Made by a program: the position numbers and the translations under genes
Notes under the pieces: model-generated
What the model was told of the DNA's origin: nothing
Seen by the model: the letters and a program-made list of their open reading frames with translations, nothing else
Database searches by the model: none
Source of the DNA: JALOAT01 sp041687015
Lineage (GTDB): Bacteria > Pseudomonadota > Gammaproteobacteria > Thiohalomonadales > Thiohalomonadaceae
Direction: 5' to 3'
Assembly (NCBI GenBank): GCA_041687015.1
Contig: JAWLCT010000013.1
Span: forward strand, 1 to 64,000
DNA: 64,000 nucleotides
Part shown: positions 15,345-23,831 of the stretch, piece after piece
Position numbering within the stretch: position 1 is the first letter of the stretch
Layout of the letters: every line of letters begins with the position of its first letter

Positions 15345-16415
15345 ATGGCTATCCGTGTATTGGTGGTAGATGACTCGGGCTTTTTTCGTCGCCGCGTGAC
15401 GGAGATGCTGAACTCCGATGCGCGCCTGCAGGTGGTGGGCGCGGCGGAGGACGGCGCGCAGGCGGTGGAGATGACCGCGCGGCTAAAGCCCGATGTGATC
15501 ACCATGGACATCGAAATGCCCGTGATGGACGGCATCACGGCGGTGCGCCGCATCATGGCGGCCATGCCTACGCCGATTTTGATGTTTTCGTCCCTCACCA
15601 CCGACGGTGCCAAGCCCACCCTCGACGCGTTGGATGCGGGCGCGGTCGATTATTTGCCGAAGAAGTTCGAGGACATCTCCCGGGATCGCGATGAAGCCAA
15701 GCGCCAGCTGTGTGAGCGTGTCTACGCCATCGGTTCGGGCCGTCGTCACCAGACCGTGCGCCCCCATGCAGTGACGGCCGCCACCGCCGTCGCGAGGGTG
15801 AAGCCGCGTCCCGTCGCGCCGGCGGCCCCTGTCGCCCACCGTCGGGGCACCTGCAAGATTGTCGCCATCGGCACCTCCACAGGGGGACCGGTCGCCCTGC
15901 AGGAAGTACTCACCAAGCTGCCTGCCAATTTCCCCCTGCCGTTGGTGCTGGTGCAGCATATGCCGGGTTCCTTCACGCCGGCGTTCGCTCAGCGGCTCAA
16001 TCAACAGTGCGCCATCACCGTGAAGGAAGCCGCCGATGGTGATCCCATAGAAGCGGGCGTGGCGCTGCTTGCCCCGGGCGGCAAGCAGATGCTGGTCGAG
16101 CAGCGCGCCGGGCGCGCCGTGATCCGCATCACCGAGAGTGCGCCCGGACAGACCTACAAGCCGTCGGTGGACACCACCTTCACCTCGCTGTCGCGGAGCT
16201 TCCCGGGCCAGGTGCTGGCGGTGGTGCTCACCGGCATGGGCGCCGACGGCAGGGAAGGGGCGCGATTGCTGAAGCAGGGCGGTTCGACGGTCTGGGCACA
16301 GAATGAAGCCACCTGTGTGGTGTACGGTATGTCGGCGGCGGTGGTCGAAGCCGGTTTGGCGGATCAGGTGCTCGCCCTGCACGACATCGGCCCGGCACTG
16401 GCACAACGGGTTTAA
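15345..16415 (+). CDS. cheB: Chemotaxis protein-glutamate methylesterase CheB
   Basis: Demethylates and deamidates chemoreceptors for adaptation. 356 aa: an N-terminal receiver domain (acidic pocket D9/D10, phospho-acceptor D55 in ITMDIEMPVMDG), a basic Ala/Pro linker (about 130-165), and a C-terminal methylesterase domain with the serine S178 in AIGTSTGGPVAL and a downstream LTGMGADG. No cheR is present in the window. Confidence 0.96.
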   Translation: MAIRVLVVDDSGFFRRRVTEMLNSDARLQVVGAAEDGAQAVEMTARLKPDVITMDIEMPVMDGITAVRRIMAAMPTPILMFSSLTTDGAKPTLDALDAGAVDYLPKKFEDISRDRDEAKRQLCERVYAIGSGRRHQTVRPHAVTAATAVARVKPRPVAPAAPVAHRRGTCKIVAIGTSTGGPVALQEVLTKLPANFPLPLVLVQHMPGSFTPAFAQRLNQQCAITVKEAADGDPIEAGVALLAPGGKQMLVEQRAGRAVIRITESAPGQTYKPSVDTTFTSLSRSFPGQVLAVVLTGMGADGREGARLLKQGGSTVWAQNEATCVVYGMSAAVVEAGLADQVLALHDIGPALAQRV

Positions 16416-16421
16416 TGCATC

Positions 16422-17162
16422 ATGGATATTCTCACCATCATCGGCCTCATCCTGGGATTCGGCGCCATTCTCGGCGGCCAGTACCTGGAAGGCGGCAGCG
16501 CCGGCGCCCTGATCAACGCGCCGGCGGCGCTGATCGTGCTCGGCGGCACGCTGGGTGCCGTGATGCTGCAGTCGCCGCTCACCACCTTCGTGCGTGGGCT
16601 GCGCATGCTCGTGTGGGCCATCCGTCCGCCGCGTCTGGCCGCTGACGAGGCCATCGAAAAGATCATCGAATGGAGCAACACGGCCCGTAAGGAAGGCCTG
16701 CTGGGGCTGGAATCCATTTCCGAAACCGAGCCCGATGCCTTCGCACGCAAGGGCCTGCAACTGCTGGTAGACGGCAGCGAGCCGCCGGTGATGCGCGCCA
16801 TCCTGGAAGTGGAGGTGGACACCAAGGAACAGGGCGATCTTGCCGCGGCCAAGGTGTTCGAGAGCATGGGCGGTTACAGTCCCACCATTGGCATCATCGG
16901 CGCGGTCATGGGCCTCATCCAGGTCATGAACAACCTGTCCGACCCCAGCAAGCTGGGTCACGGTATCGCCGTGGCGTTCGTGGCCACCATCTACGGCGTT
17001 GGTCTCGCGAACCTGCTCTATATCCCGCTCGCCAACAAGCTGCGCAGCGTCATCCATGCGCAGACCCAGTTCCGCTACATGATGATCGAGGGCATCGTGT
17101 CCATCGCCGAAGGCGAGAATCCGCGCAACATCGAGACCAAGCTGCAGGGCTACCTGCACTGA
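16422..17162 (+). CDS. motC: Flagellar stator protein, MotA family (MotC/PomA-like)
   Basis: Ion-channel subunit of the flagellar stator. 246 aa with four transmembrane segments (residues 1-20, 30-50, about 150-175, 180-200) and a cytoplasmic loop between the second and third. Conserved GYSPTIGIIGAVMGLIQVM is present. It is followed 10 bases later by motD, as in Pseudomonas, where MotCD is the second stator. Whether it uses protons or sodium cannot be told from the sequence with confidence. Confidence 0.93.
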   Translation: MDILTIIGLILGFGAILGGQYLEGGSAGALINAPAALIVLGGTLGAVMLQSPLTTFVRGLRMLVWAIRPPRLAADEAIEKIIEWSNTARKEGLLGLESISETEPDAFARKGLQLLVDGSEPPVMRAILEVEVDTKEQGDLAAAKVFESMGGYSPTIGIIGAVMGLIQVMNNLSDPSKLGHGIAVAFVATIYGVGLANLLYIPLANKLRSVIHAQTQFRYMMIEGIVSIAEGENPRNIETKLQGYLH

Positions 17163-17172
17163 GGAACCGCCA

Positions 17173-17949
17173 ATGGCGCGCAAGCGAAACCGCCGTGAGG
17201 AACACGACAACCTGGAGCGCTGGCTGGTTTCCTACGCCGACTTCATCACCCTGTTGTTCGCGTTTTTCGTGGTCATGTATGCCATTTCCTCGATCAATGA
17301 GGGCAAGTACCGGGTGCTTTCCGATACGCTCATCAGCGCCTTCAACACCACGCCCAAGAGTGTGCAGCCGGTGCAGGTGGGTGATGACGGCCTGTCGGGT
17401 ATTCCCAAGATCATCGAGCCGGAAAAACTGCGCGCCGGTGACCCGCCGGAGAACCCCATCGAACAACTGGTGCAGATTGCCAACGATTTCCAGCAGGCCA
17501 TGCTGCCGTTCATCGAAGACGACATGGTGAGCGTCCGGCGCGAAGAGTTTTGGGTCGAACTGGAGCTCAATACCACGTTCCTGTTCGAGAGCGGCAGTGC
17601 ACAGCTGGAAGACGAGGCCATTCCCATCCTGCGGCGTATTGCAGCGGTACTGAAGAAATATCCCAACCAGATCCAGGTGGAAGGTTTCACCGACAACGTG
17701 CCCATCAATACCTATGCCTTTCCATCCAATTGGGAATTGTCCGCCGCACGCGCGGCCAGTGTGGTGCACGTGTTCATGAAGCAGGGTGTGAAACCCGAAA
17801 ACATGGCCGCGGTCGGCTTCGGCGAATACCGCCCCGTGGCCGACAACGCCACGCCGGAAGGGCGCAACCGGAATCGCCGCGTACTGGTGGTGGTGCTGGC
17901 CGACAAGGACTCGCGCCGACTCGTAGAATTCGAGCGCGGAGGCCAGTGA
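17173..17949 (+). CDS. motD: Flagellar stator protein, MotB family (MotD)
   Basis: Stator subunit anchored to peptidoglycan. 258 aa: a basic N-terminus, one transmembrane helix with the ion-binding aspartate in SYADFITLLFAFFVVMYA, a plug/linker region and a C-terminal OmpA-type domain (VEGFTDNVPINT, NWELSAARAASV, GRNRNRRVLV). The stop overlaps the parA start (TGATG). It pairs with motC. Confidence 0.95.
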   Translation: MARKRNRREEHDNLERWLVSYADFITLLFAFFVVMYAISSINEGKYRVLSDTLISAFNTTPKSVQPVQVGDDGLSGIPKIIEPEKLRAGDPPENPIEQLVQIANDFQQAMLPFIEDDMVSVRREEFWVELELNTTFLFESGSAQLEDEAIPILRRIAAVLKKYPNQIQVEGFTDNVPINTYAFPSNWELSAARAASVVHVFMKQGVKPENMAAVGFGEYRPVADNATPEGRNRNRRVLVVVLADKDSRRLVEFERGGQ

Positions 17950-18734
17950 TGCGCGTATTCGCCGTCGCCAATCAGAAAGGCGGTGTGGGCAAGACCACCA
18001 CCGCGGTCACCCTCGCGGGGCTGCTTTCCCAACGCGGTTACCGCACCCTGATGGTGGATTTGGATCCCCACGGGTCGCTTACCACCTATTTCGGCCTCGA
18101 TCCGGACACGCTCGAGCACAGCGTCTATACGCTGTTTCAGAACGCGCCCCATCCCGATCCGATGAGTGTGGTGCGTGCCACCCGCTTTGCGAACCTGCAC
18201 CTGATGCCCGCGTCCAGCGCGCTCGCGACACTGGATCGTCAGCTCGGGGCGCGCGAAGGCATGGGCCTGGTGCTGGCGCGTGCCCTGGCCCAGTGCAGCG
18301 GGCATTTCGATGTGGCGTTCGTGGATTGCCCGCCGGTGCTTGGCGTGCTCATGGTGAACGCACTGGCTGCCAGCCACGAATTGCTCATTCCGGTACAGAC
18401 CGAATTTCTTGCCATGAAGGGCCTGGAGCGCATGCTGCACACACTGGGCATGATCCTGCGGGCACGCAAGCGCCCGCTGCCCTATCTGGTGATCCCCACC
18501 ATGTTCGATCGCCGCGTGCAGTCGTCCCTGGAAAGTCTTTCCGCGCTGCGGGACCGCTTTCCCGACGTGCTGTGGAATTCTGTTATCCCGGTGGATACCC
18601 AGTTTCGTGAGGCGAGTCAGCACGGTGCGCCGCTCAATTACCTCAGCCCGCAGGCGCGCGGCGTGATTGCCTATACCGCGCTGGCCAACCATTTGCTCAG
18701 TCAGGGCGAATCCGCAGCAAGGAGCGCCTCATGA
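17949..18734 (+). CDS. ParA/Soj-family ATPase of the chemotaxis cluster
   Basis: P-loop ATPase. 261 aa starting MRVFAVANQKGGVGKTTTAV with a deviant Walker A. Its place between motD and two cheW genes matches the ParC-type ATPase that positions chemotaxis arrays at the pole in Vibrio and Pseudomonas, rather than the chromosomal ParA, which lies next to parB. Role inferred from context. It overlaps motD by one base and the next gene by four. Confidence 0.88.
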   Translation: MRVFAVANQKGGVGKTTTAVTLAGLLSQRGYRTLMVDLDPHGSLTTYFGLDPDTLEHSVYTLFQNAPHPDPMSVVRATRFANLHLMPASSALATLDRQLGAREGMGLVLARALAQCSGHFDVAFVDCPPVLGVLMVNALAASHELLIPVQTEFLAMKGLERMLHTLGMILRARKRPLPYLVIPTMFDRRVQSSLESLSALRDRFPDVLWNSVIPVDTQFREASQHGAPLNYLSPQARGVIAYTALANHLLSQGESAARSAS

Positions 18735-19450
18735 GCAAGCCCATGGCGCGCACCCAGACCTTGATCGACGAACGTCAGGCACTCGATGTGTATCTGGAGG
18801 CGCTGCTGCGCGAGATTCCGGACGTCATCGAGGAAGCACCCCCGGCGCCGCCCGTCACGTCCACCCAGACACCGGCGCCCGTCGAGGCACCGGCCCCCGT
18901 TGCCGCATCGGGGCCCATCACCCAACCAGCGCCGGACGCACAACCCGAATGGGGGCGTCAGCGTTTTCAGGCCATGCTGTTTCGCACCGCCGGATTGACG
19001 CTCGCCGTGCCGCTCATCGAGTTGTCGGGCGTGCAGGAATGGGGTGCCGCGCCGGTGACGCCGTTACCCCGCCACGTGGAATGGTTCCTGGGCCTGGTCC
19101 GTTACCGCGGCCGCAGTGTTCCGGTGGTGGATACGGCGTTGCTGGTGTTGCCTCGCGACCGCCGCGCACGGCTCACGGGCACCCCGGACGAACGCTTTTC
19201 GCGCATCGTTTTCATTGGCGAGGGTGACTGGGGACTGGCCTGTGACGACGTGGCGGAAGTGATTACCCTGGAGCCCGAGCAGGTGCGCTGGCGAACCACA
19301 CGCACCACCCGAGCCTGGCTGGCCGGCACTGTCATCGAACATATGTGTGCGCTCATCGACCCGAGCGCTTTTGCGGACCTGCTCGCCCGCGGCGCGGCCG
19401 ATGCGGGGCTTGAGTGGTCGGAGGAAGAAGGAACCGGAGATCTGCCATGA
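18731..19450 (+). CDS. CheW-domain protein with N-terminal extension
   Basis: 239 aa. Residues 1-80 are a helical N-terminus followed by a Pro/Ala/Thr-rich stretch; the remainder is a CheW-like beta-barrel domain (GLVRYRGRSVPVVDTALLVL). Homologues with a Pro-rich N-terminus lie next to ParC-type ATPases in Pseudomonas and Vibrio, where they link arrays to the pole; that role is inferred here. Overlaps with both neighbours (ATGA) indicate translational coupling. Confidence 0.85.
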   Translation: MSKPMARTQTLIDERQALDVYLEALLREIPDVIEEAPPAPPVTSTQTPAPVEAPAPVAASGPITQPAPDAQPEWGRQRFQAMLFRTAGLTLAVPLIELSGVQEWGAAPVTPLPRHVEWFLGLVRYRGRSVPVVDTALLVLPRDRRARLTGTPDERFSRIVFIGEGDWGLACDDVAEVITLEPEQVRWRTTRTTRAWLAGTVIEHMCALIDPSAFADLLARGAADAGLEWSEEEGTGDLP

Positions 19451-19923
19451 ATACGGCCCGTAAAGACACTGAACAGCATGACGCCGGCCGCGCCACGCAC
19501 GACGCCAGCCGTTTCGTCACCTTCCACCTGGATGCGGAGAAATACGGCATCAACGTCATGCAGGTGCGCGAGGTCCTGAAAATCACGGAGATCGCGCCGG
19601 TACCCGGTGCGCCGGATTTTGTGCTCGGGATCATCAATCTGCGCGGCAACGTGGTCACGGTGATCGACACGCGCAAGCGCTTTGGGCTGCAGCCCCGTGC
19701 CGTGGACGACGCGACACGCATCGTGATAATCGAGGAAGGTGATCAGGTGGTCGGCATGATGGTCGACAGCGTGGCCGAAGTGATGAACATCCCCTCGGGG
19801 GAGATCGAACTGGCCCCCAATGTGGGCAACGACGAGAGTGCGAAGTTCATCCAGGGCGTCAGTCACCAGGGTGAGGAACTCATCATCCTGATCGATTACG
19901 CACGATTGTTCTCCATGGAGTGA
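19447..19923 (+). CDS. cheW: Chemotaxis coupling protein CheW
   Basis: Adaptor linking receptors to CheA. 158 aa with a short hydrophilic N-terminus and a full CheW domain: VREVLKITEIAPVPGAPDFV, GIINLRGNVVTVIDTRKRFG and DEVAEVMNIP-like segments. The ATG at 19447 overlaps the previous stop. It is the conventional CheW of this operon, as opposed to the extended paralogue upstream. Confidence 0.95.
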   Translation: MNTARKDTEQHDAGRATHDASRFVTFHLDAEKYGINVMQVREVLKITEIAPVPGAPDFVLGIINLRGNVVTVIDTRKRFGLQPRAVDDATRIVIIEEGDQVVGMMVDSVAEVMNIPSGEIELAPNVGNDESAKFIQGVSHQGEELIILIDYARLFSME

Positions 19924-19926
19924 GTC

Positions 19927-20109
19927 ATGTCCGAGGTGGGCCGCGTCACACCGGGGAAACCCATCTGGCCGGAACCGCACCGGGACCTGCCCGAGCGCCA
20001 ACGCGATGAGCAGGAGGACAGCACGCCGGAGCGGCGCAAGAAAAAGCAGGAGCAGCGTGATGCACCACCGGACGCACCTGCCGGCGGCCACATCGATGAA
20101 TACGTATGA
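19927..20109 (+). CDS. Small uncharacterised protein between cheW and the DUF2802 gene
   Basis: 60 aa, very hydrophilic and charged, with Pro and Arg/Glu runs (PERQRDEQEDSTPERRKKKQ) between a short N-terminal motif RVTPGKPIWP and a C-terminal motif GGHIDEYV. It has no signal peptide or membrane segment. It starts three bases after cheW and overlaps the next gene by four bases (ATGA), so it is very probably translated. I do not know a function. The layout, conserved ends around a disordered middle, suggests a peptide adaptor (inference). Confidence 0.75.
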   Translation: MSEVGRVTPGKPIWPEPHRDLPERQRDEQEDSTPERRKKKQEQRDAPPDAPAGGHIDEYV

Positions 20110-20501
20110 GCACTGAAATCCTTCTGATCGCGGCAGCACTGGCGCTGGTTTTCGTGGCGCTGGTGTTGAACAGGGTGGCGTTCACCCGCCAACGTGCCAC
20201 CCAGGCCCGGCTCGATGCGCTGCAAAGCGACCTGCGCGCGCTGTGCAATGCCACCATGGGCGTCGGACAGCGGATTGCGCGCGCGGAACAGCAGCTGCGC
20301 CACGTCGCCCAGCGGCAGGAGGAATTGGGCCTGCGCCAGGAGCAACACGAAGACCCGGACGGCCGCTCCTATGAGCAGGCCACCAAACTGTTGCGCAAGG
20401 GCGCCAGCGCGGAGGAGCTCATGGAAATCTGCGGCCTGTCCCGCGGCGAAGCCGAATTGCTCGTCATGATGGGCCGGCTCGAAAGCAACAAACCGCGCTA
20501 A
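20106..20501 (+). CDS. DUF2802 membrane-anchored coiled-coil protein
   Basis: 131 aa with one N-terminal transmembrane segment (ILLIAAALALVFVALVLNRV), a coiled coil (about 25-85) and a conserved C-terminal part (KGASAEELMEICGLSRGEAELLVMM) resembling a helix-turn-helix. DUF2802 proteins occur at the end of flagellar/che operons in Pseudomonas, Vibrio and Shewanella; the function is not established to my knowledge. Last gene of the + strand flagellar block. Confidence 0.85.
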   Translation: MSTEILLIAAALALVFVALVLNRVAFTRQRATQARLDALQSDLRALCNATMGVGQRIARAEQQLRHVAQRQEELGLRQEQHEDPDGRSYEQATKLLRKGASAEELMEICGLSRGEAELLVMMGRLESNKPR

Positions 20502-20529
20502 GCACGTATCCCCCGCTGCGGCAACGTAA

Positions 20530-20560
20530 GTCGGGTTAGCCCGTCAGGGCGTAACCCGAC
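20530..20560. repeat. GTCGGGTTA palindrome between convergent genes
   Basis: GTCGGGTTAGCCC and GGGCGTAACCCGAC form an imperfect inverted repeat with a four-base loop. It lies between the end of the DUF2802 gene and the end of the convergent FlhB-like gene and has no T-run. It resembles dispersed palindromes common in gammaproteobacterial genomes and may also act as a transcription barrier. Confidence 0.6.
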
Positions 20561-20607
20561 GCACGCCACTGAATCCCATTTTCGCAAGGCCCCCGCCGGA
20601 ACATCCA

Positions 20608-20895
20608 TCAGGACTCCGGCTTTTGCGGCACCCGGCCGGTCACCCAGAACGCAAAGGCGAGCACTTCGGCTACCGCTACGTAGAGCTCCCGGGGGATGGT
20701 TTCGCCCAATTCCAGGCGGGCCAGCAGGCGGCACAGCTCGGGGCTGTGTTGAAGCGGGATACCGTGCTCCTGGGCCGCGGCAATGATGGCCTCGGCAACC
20801 TCATCATCACCTTTTGCGGTGACGCGCGGCGCCTCCCGTCCATCGTACTGGAGGGCGACGGCAGACGTCCTGGTGTGCTGTTTCGAATCGTTCAT
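20608..20895 (-). CDS. Stand-alone FlhB C-terminal domain protein (FhlB/EscU-like)
   Basis: 95 aa matching the cytoplasmic domain of FlhB after the cleavage site: SAVALQYDGREAPRVTAKG aligns with the FlhB stretch that follows NPTH, but the NPTH itself is missing. There is no membrane segment. It overlaps fliK by four bases. Such proteins are found beside fliK in many gammaproteobacteria; in FlhB mutants a homologue can substitute for the cleaved domain. A role in substrate-specificity switching together with FliK is inferred. Confidence 0.88.
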   Translation of the reverse strand: MNDSKQHTRTSAVALQYDGREAPRVTAKGDDEVAEAIIAAAQEHGIPLQHSPELCRLLARLELGETIPRELYVAVAEVLAFAFWVTGRVPQKPES

Positions 20896-22316
20896 ACCCG
20901 CTCCTGCAGCAGCCCCGAGGGCATGGGTTCCTCGTCGCCCGTGGCGCGGCCGGTGTGGGCTTCCAGCGTATCCACGTCCAGCCCCGCCGCGCGCAGCCGC
21001 GTGTCCAACACGCGCAAGGAGGCGTTGATGCGTTCGGCCATCTCCGCACGCTCGGCAAAGAAGCGGGTACTCACCGCGCGGCCGTGCAAGCCAATCACCG
21101 CACGCAGCGCCCCGGCCCCGGCGTCACCCAGTTCGAGGGTCACCGTCCAAGGCGCCGGGGCATCGGGATCGTCTTTCTGCTCGGGATCGCGGCGGATACG
21201 CAATGTGAGCGTCTCCAAGGCCGCGCCCTGGCGGAACGGCAGTTCCATTACCCAGGCGGGGCCGCCGCCATCCGGGTCTTCAGGCGTGGCACGAAACTGA
21301 TGCAGCTCGATGCGAGCAAGTGCACCGTCGGCCTGCCGGGCGAGGGCGCGCAGGGTTTCGACGGCGGTCGTGCGTTCGTGGGGCGCACCGTCTTGGGAGC
21401 GGGATGGCGGTGCACGCAGCAGGCTGAAGAGCCGCAGCAGCAAGGCCTTGAGATCACCCCCCACGATGCCGCCCGAAGGGAGCGTCAGCGTCGAGGCGGC
21501 GGGGAGGGCATTGGCATGGGTGGCGTCGGTGGTGGCCGGGCTCGAAGACAGCAGTGACGGCGACACGGTCCCCGGCAGCCGTGCCGTGTTTCCATCCGCT
21601 GATGGGGTCGCGCCGGCTACGGTCGGTGGCGCCGCCGACGAGCCCGCCGGGTTATCCCCACCCGCAATGGGCCTCACCGGGGCCGCCGGGGGAAGCGGGT
21701 CGCGGGGGGCAACCGCCGGAAGGGCGACATTGGTGCCGGACGGGTTTGAGGGCGTTGGACCGGGCGGGCCCGACGTCGGGGGTGTCTGGGATGCGCTGCC
21801 CGCCGGTGGTGCCTGGCGCGCCGCAAGCCGCGCCTCCAGGAACATGCCTGAACCGTTGACCGCCTGTTGCAGGCCTTTGGGCGTCGTGAGTTGGCGGGGC
21901 TCGGGGATGTGCCCGTGCAGCCGGGCGGCCCATTCGCGGAGGGGCGCGAGGCCTGATTCGCTGGCCAGCCGAATGAGGGCGGCCAGAGCCGGTGCGAGAG
22001 GTTGCTGACGGGGCAACACCTGGCGCAGCGCCTGCTCCAGCGGGGAAGGCCCGGGCGTCTCGGGCAGGCGCAACTGCCAATGGGCCGGGCGCTCGGCGGC
22101 GGTGAGCAACAGTCGCTGCCCTGCGCGCAACGGCACTTCACTGCGCACCTCCACCTCGCGCCCCTGGACCAGCAGCTTGACCGTGCCACCTGCCGCCGAG
22201 CCGTGCGTCACAAGCGCTTCGAGTGCGGCACCTGCACGCCAGGCCGCGGCAAGCACCGAAGCGGCGCGGGTGAGCTGTGCCGGGGAGAGGGTCGGGGCCG
22301 TGGGTTTGATGTCCAT
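20892..22316 (-). CDS. fliK: Flagellar hook-length control protein FliK
   Basis: 474 aa beginning MDIKPTAPTLSPAQLTRAAS. The centre (about 160-290) is low-complexity Pro/Ala/Ser/Thr, and the C-terminal part has the hook-length domain (WVMELPFRQGAALETLTLRI, then WTVTLELGDAGAGALRAVIG). The open frame extends to 22832 but the ATG at 22316 gives the natural N-terminus. FliK measures the hook and triggers the FlhB switch. It is on the opposite strand to the main operon, with no other hook genes near. Confidence 0.85.
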   Translation of the reverse strand: MDIKPTAPTLSPAQLTRAASVLAAAWRAGAALEALVTHGSAAGGTVKLLVQGREVEVRSEVPLRAGQRLLLTAAERPAHWQLRLPETPGPSPLEQALRQVLPRQQPLAPALAALIRLASESGLAPLREWAARLHGHIPEPRQLTTPKGLQQAVNGSGMFLEARLAARQAPPAGSASQTPPTSGPPGPTPSNPSGTNVALPAVAPRDPLPPAAPVRPIAGGDNPAGSSAAPPTVAGATPSADGNTARLPGTVSPSLLSSSPATTDATHANALPAASTLTLPSGGIVGGDLKALLLRLFSLLRAPPSRSQDGAPHERTTAVETLRALARQADGALARIELHQFRATPEDPDGGGPAWVMELPFRQGAALETLTLRIRRDPEQKDDPDAPAPWTVTLELGDAGAGALRAVIGLHGRAVSTRFFAERAEMAERINASLRVLDTRLRAAGLDVDTLEAHTGRATGDEEPMPSGLLQERV

Positions 22317-22385
22317 GGTTCGTGATTGCGGGTGTATCCGTGATGCGAGCGCTTGTTTATGATGCGCCAAAGCGGGAGAGCGAGC

Positions 22386-23240
22386 ATGAAGAATCTTCAG
22401 CAAAATCTGTACGTGCGTCGCGAGGGACGGGTCACCGGGCCCTATCCCATCGGTTTGATCTCCCGTTATGTGCTGCTTGGCCGCATCCGCGCCGATGACG
22501 AGGTGAGCGGTGATCGTACGGAGTGGTTCCGGGTGCAGGATGTGGAAGCCCTGGTGCCGGACGTCATGCTCGAAGCCGAGTCCCACCCCGACGATCCGGA
22601 AGTGCTCGAACGCCTGCAGTCGGCCCGCCGCTGGGCCGACGAGCGTCGCCACCCCGGTGCCGGGCATCACGACGGGCCGGAGCGCCGGGCCGACCCCAGC
22701 GCGGGCGGCCGCGCCGGGTTCGAGCCGGTCGTGGCGGAGATCCGCCTGCGCCACTATGTGATGCTCGCCGCCATCGTGGCTGCGGTGATCGCCGTGCCGT
22801 TTCTGCTGCCCAGGCAAAGCGACGTAGCGCAAGCCAGCTGTGAAGCACCGCCTGCGCCTGGCGTGAACTGGAGCGGATGTCTGCTCGCCGGGCGCGATTT
22901 TCCCAACGTGGACCTGGCCGGCGCAAACCTGCGCTCAGCCGATCTGAACACCGCCAACTTGCGCGCCGCCAACCTGCGCGGCGGTGATCTGGCTTACGTG
23001 AACTTTGCCCTGGCCAATCTGCGTGGCGCGAATCTGAGCGACACCGAACTGCTCGGTGCCAATCTACGCGGTGCCGATCTCATCAATGCCAACCTCCGCG
23101 GGGCGAACCTGCGTTACGCCATTCTCACCGACGTGCGCCGCGAGGGCGCCGACTTCACCGGTGCACGCCTGGATTTTGCGGAATGGGAGCCCGGTGTGCA
23201 GTGCCTGGCCCATTCCATCGGCAGGTGCATCACTGAATAG
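22386..23240 (+). CDS. GYF-like domain, membrane helix and pentapeptide-repeat protein
   Basis: 284 aa in three parts: an N-terminal GYF_2-like domain (about 5-60; LYVRREGRVTGPYPIGLIS and EWFRVQDV), a charged linker, one transmembrane helix (YVMLAAIVAAVIAVPFLL, about 120-138), then pentapeptide repeats (about 165-265; ANLRSADLNTANLRAANLRG and following). The repeats would fold as a beta-helix outside the membrane. The ATG at 22386 is preceded by GGGAGAG. Function unknown; the fusion is uncommon as far as I know. Confidence 0.85.
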   Translation: MKNLQQNLYVRREGRVTGPYPIGLISRYVLLGRIRADDEVSGDRTEWFRVQDVEALVPDVMLEAESHPDDPEVLERLQSARRWADERRHPGAGHHDGPERRADPSAGGRAGFEPVVAEIRLRHYVMLAAIVAAVIAVPFLLPRQSDVAQASCEAPPAPGVNWSGCLLAGRDFPNVDLAGANLRSADLNTANLRAANLRGGDLAYVNFALANLRGANLSDTELLGANLRGADLINANLRGANLRYAILTDVRREGADFTGARLDFAEWEPGVQCLAHSIGRCITE

Positions 23241-23249
23241 TCGTTTCGC

Positions 23250-23831
23250 TCACGACGACCATGGGCCGCCGAAGTTTTCCGTGGTGTAGCGTTCGAAGCG
23301 CAGGCTGTCGGACCAGTAATCGGGCGCAAGTCCGGCTTTCATTTTCAGGTGAGCGAGGAACGCGCGCGCGTCGGTCAGCTGTTCCCAGACACTGGGCAGG
23401 AAGGTGCTGCGAAACGGCCCTTCCTTGAGGATCAAGCCATCCACGCCGGGCCGCAGCAGCGCCATCAGTTCCGCTTCCGAGGCCGCGGGCAGGGGCTCGG
23501 CGGGATTCAGCACGGAGATGGACACGGTCAGCGAGGACATCTCTTCGGCCCGCACGGGCATGAAGCGCGGGTCTTCGAAGGCGGCGGCAAAGGCGTGGCG
23601 CGCCACGTCCTCGACCAGCGGCCAGCGGGCCTGCAATCCCCCGATACACCCGCGCAGTTCGTGCTTGGCATACAAGGTCACGAAGCTCGCCCGCAGGGCG
23701 CGCAAGGCTTCCGGGTAGACTGTCGCCTGAACGCTGATCGGACGCGCATGTTGCAGGCCGTGACGAATGGAATCCCTCGCCACCGCGAGCAGCATGCCGC
23801 GCGCCTCGGACGGCAACTCAGTGGAGGACAT
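23250..23831 (-). CDS. AmmeMemoRadiSam system protein A (AMMECR1 domain)
   Basis: 193 aa AMMECR1-family protein. Visible family landmarks are FVTLYAKHELRGCIGGLQAR and FEDPRFMPVRAEEMSSLTVSISVL. The start overlaps the MEMO1-family gene upstream by 14 bases, so the two are one transcription unit. The trio AMMECR1, MEMO1 and a radical SAM enzyme recurs across bacteria and archaea; its reaction is not established to my knowledge. The radical SAM member is divergent, 74 bases from the MEMO1 start. Confidence 0.92.
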   Translation of the reverse strand: MSSTELPSEARGMLLAVARDSIRHGLQHARPISVQATVYPEALRALRASFVTLYAKHELRGCIGGLQARWPLVEDVARHAFAAAFEDPRFMPVRAEEMSSLTVSISVLNPAEPLPAASEAELMALLRPGVDGLILKEGPFRSTFLPSVWEQLTDARAFLAHLKMKAGLAPDYWSDSLRFERYTTENFGGPWSS

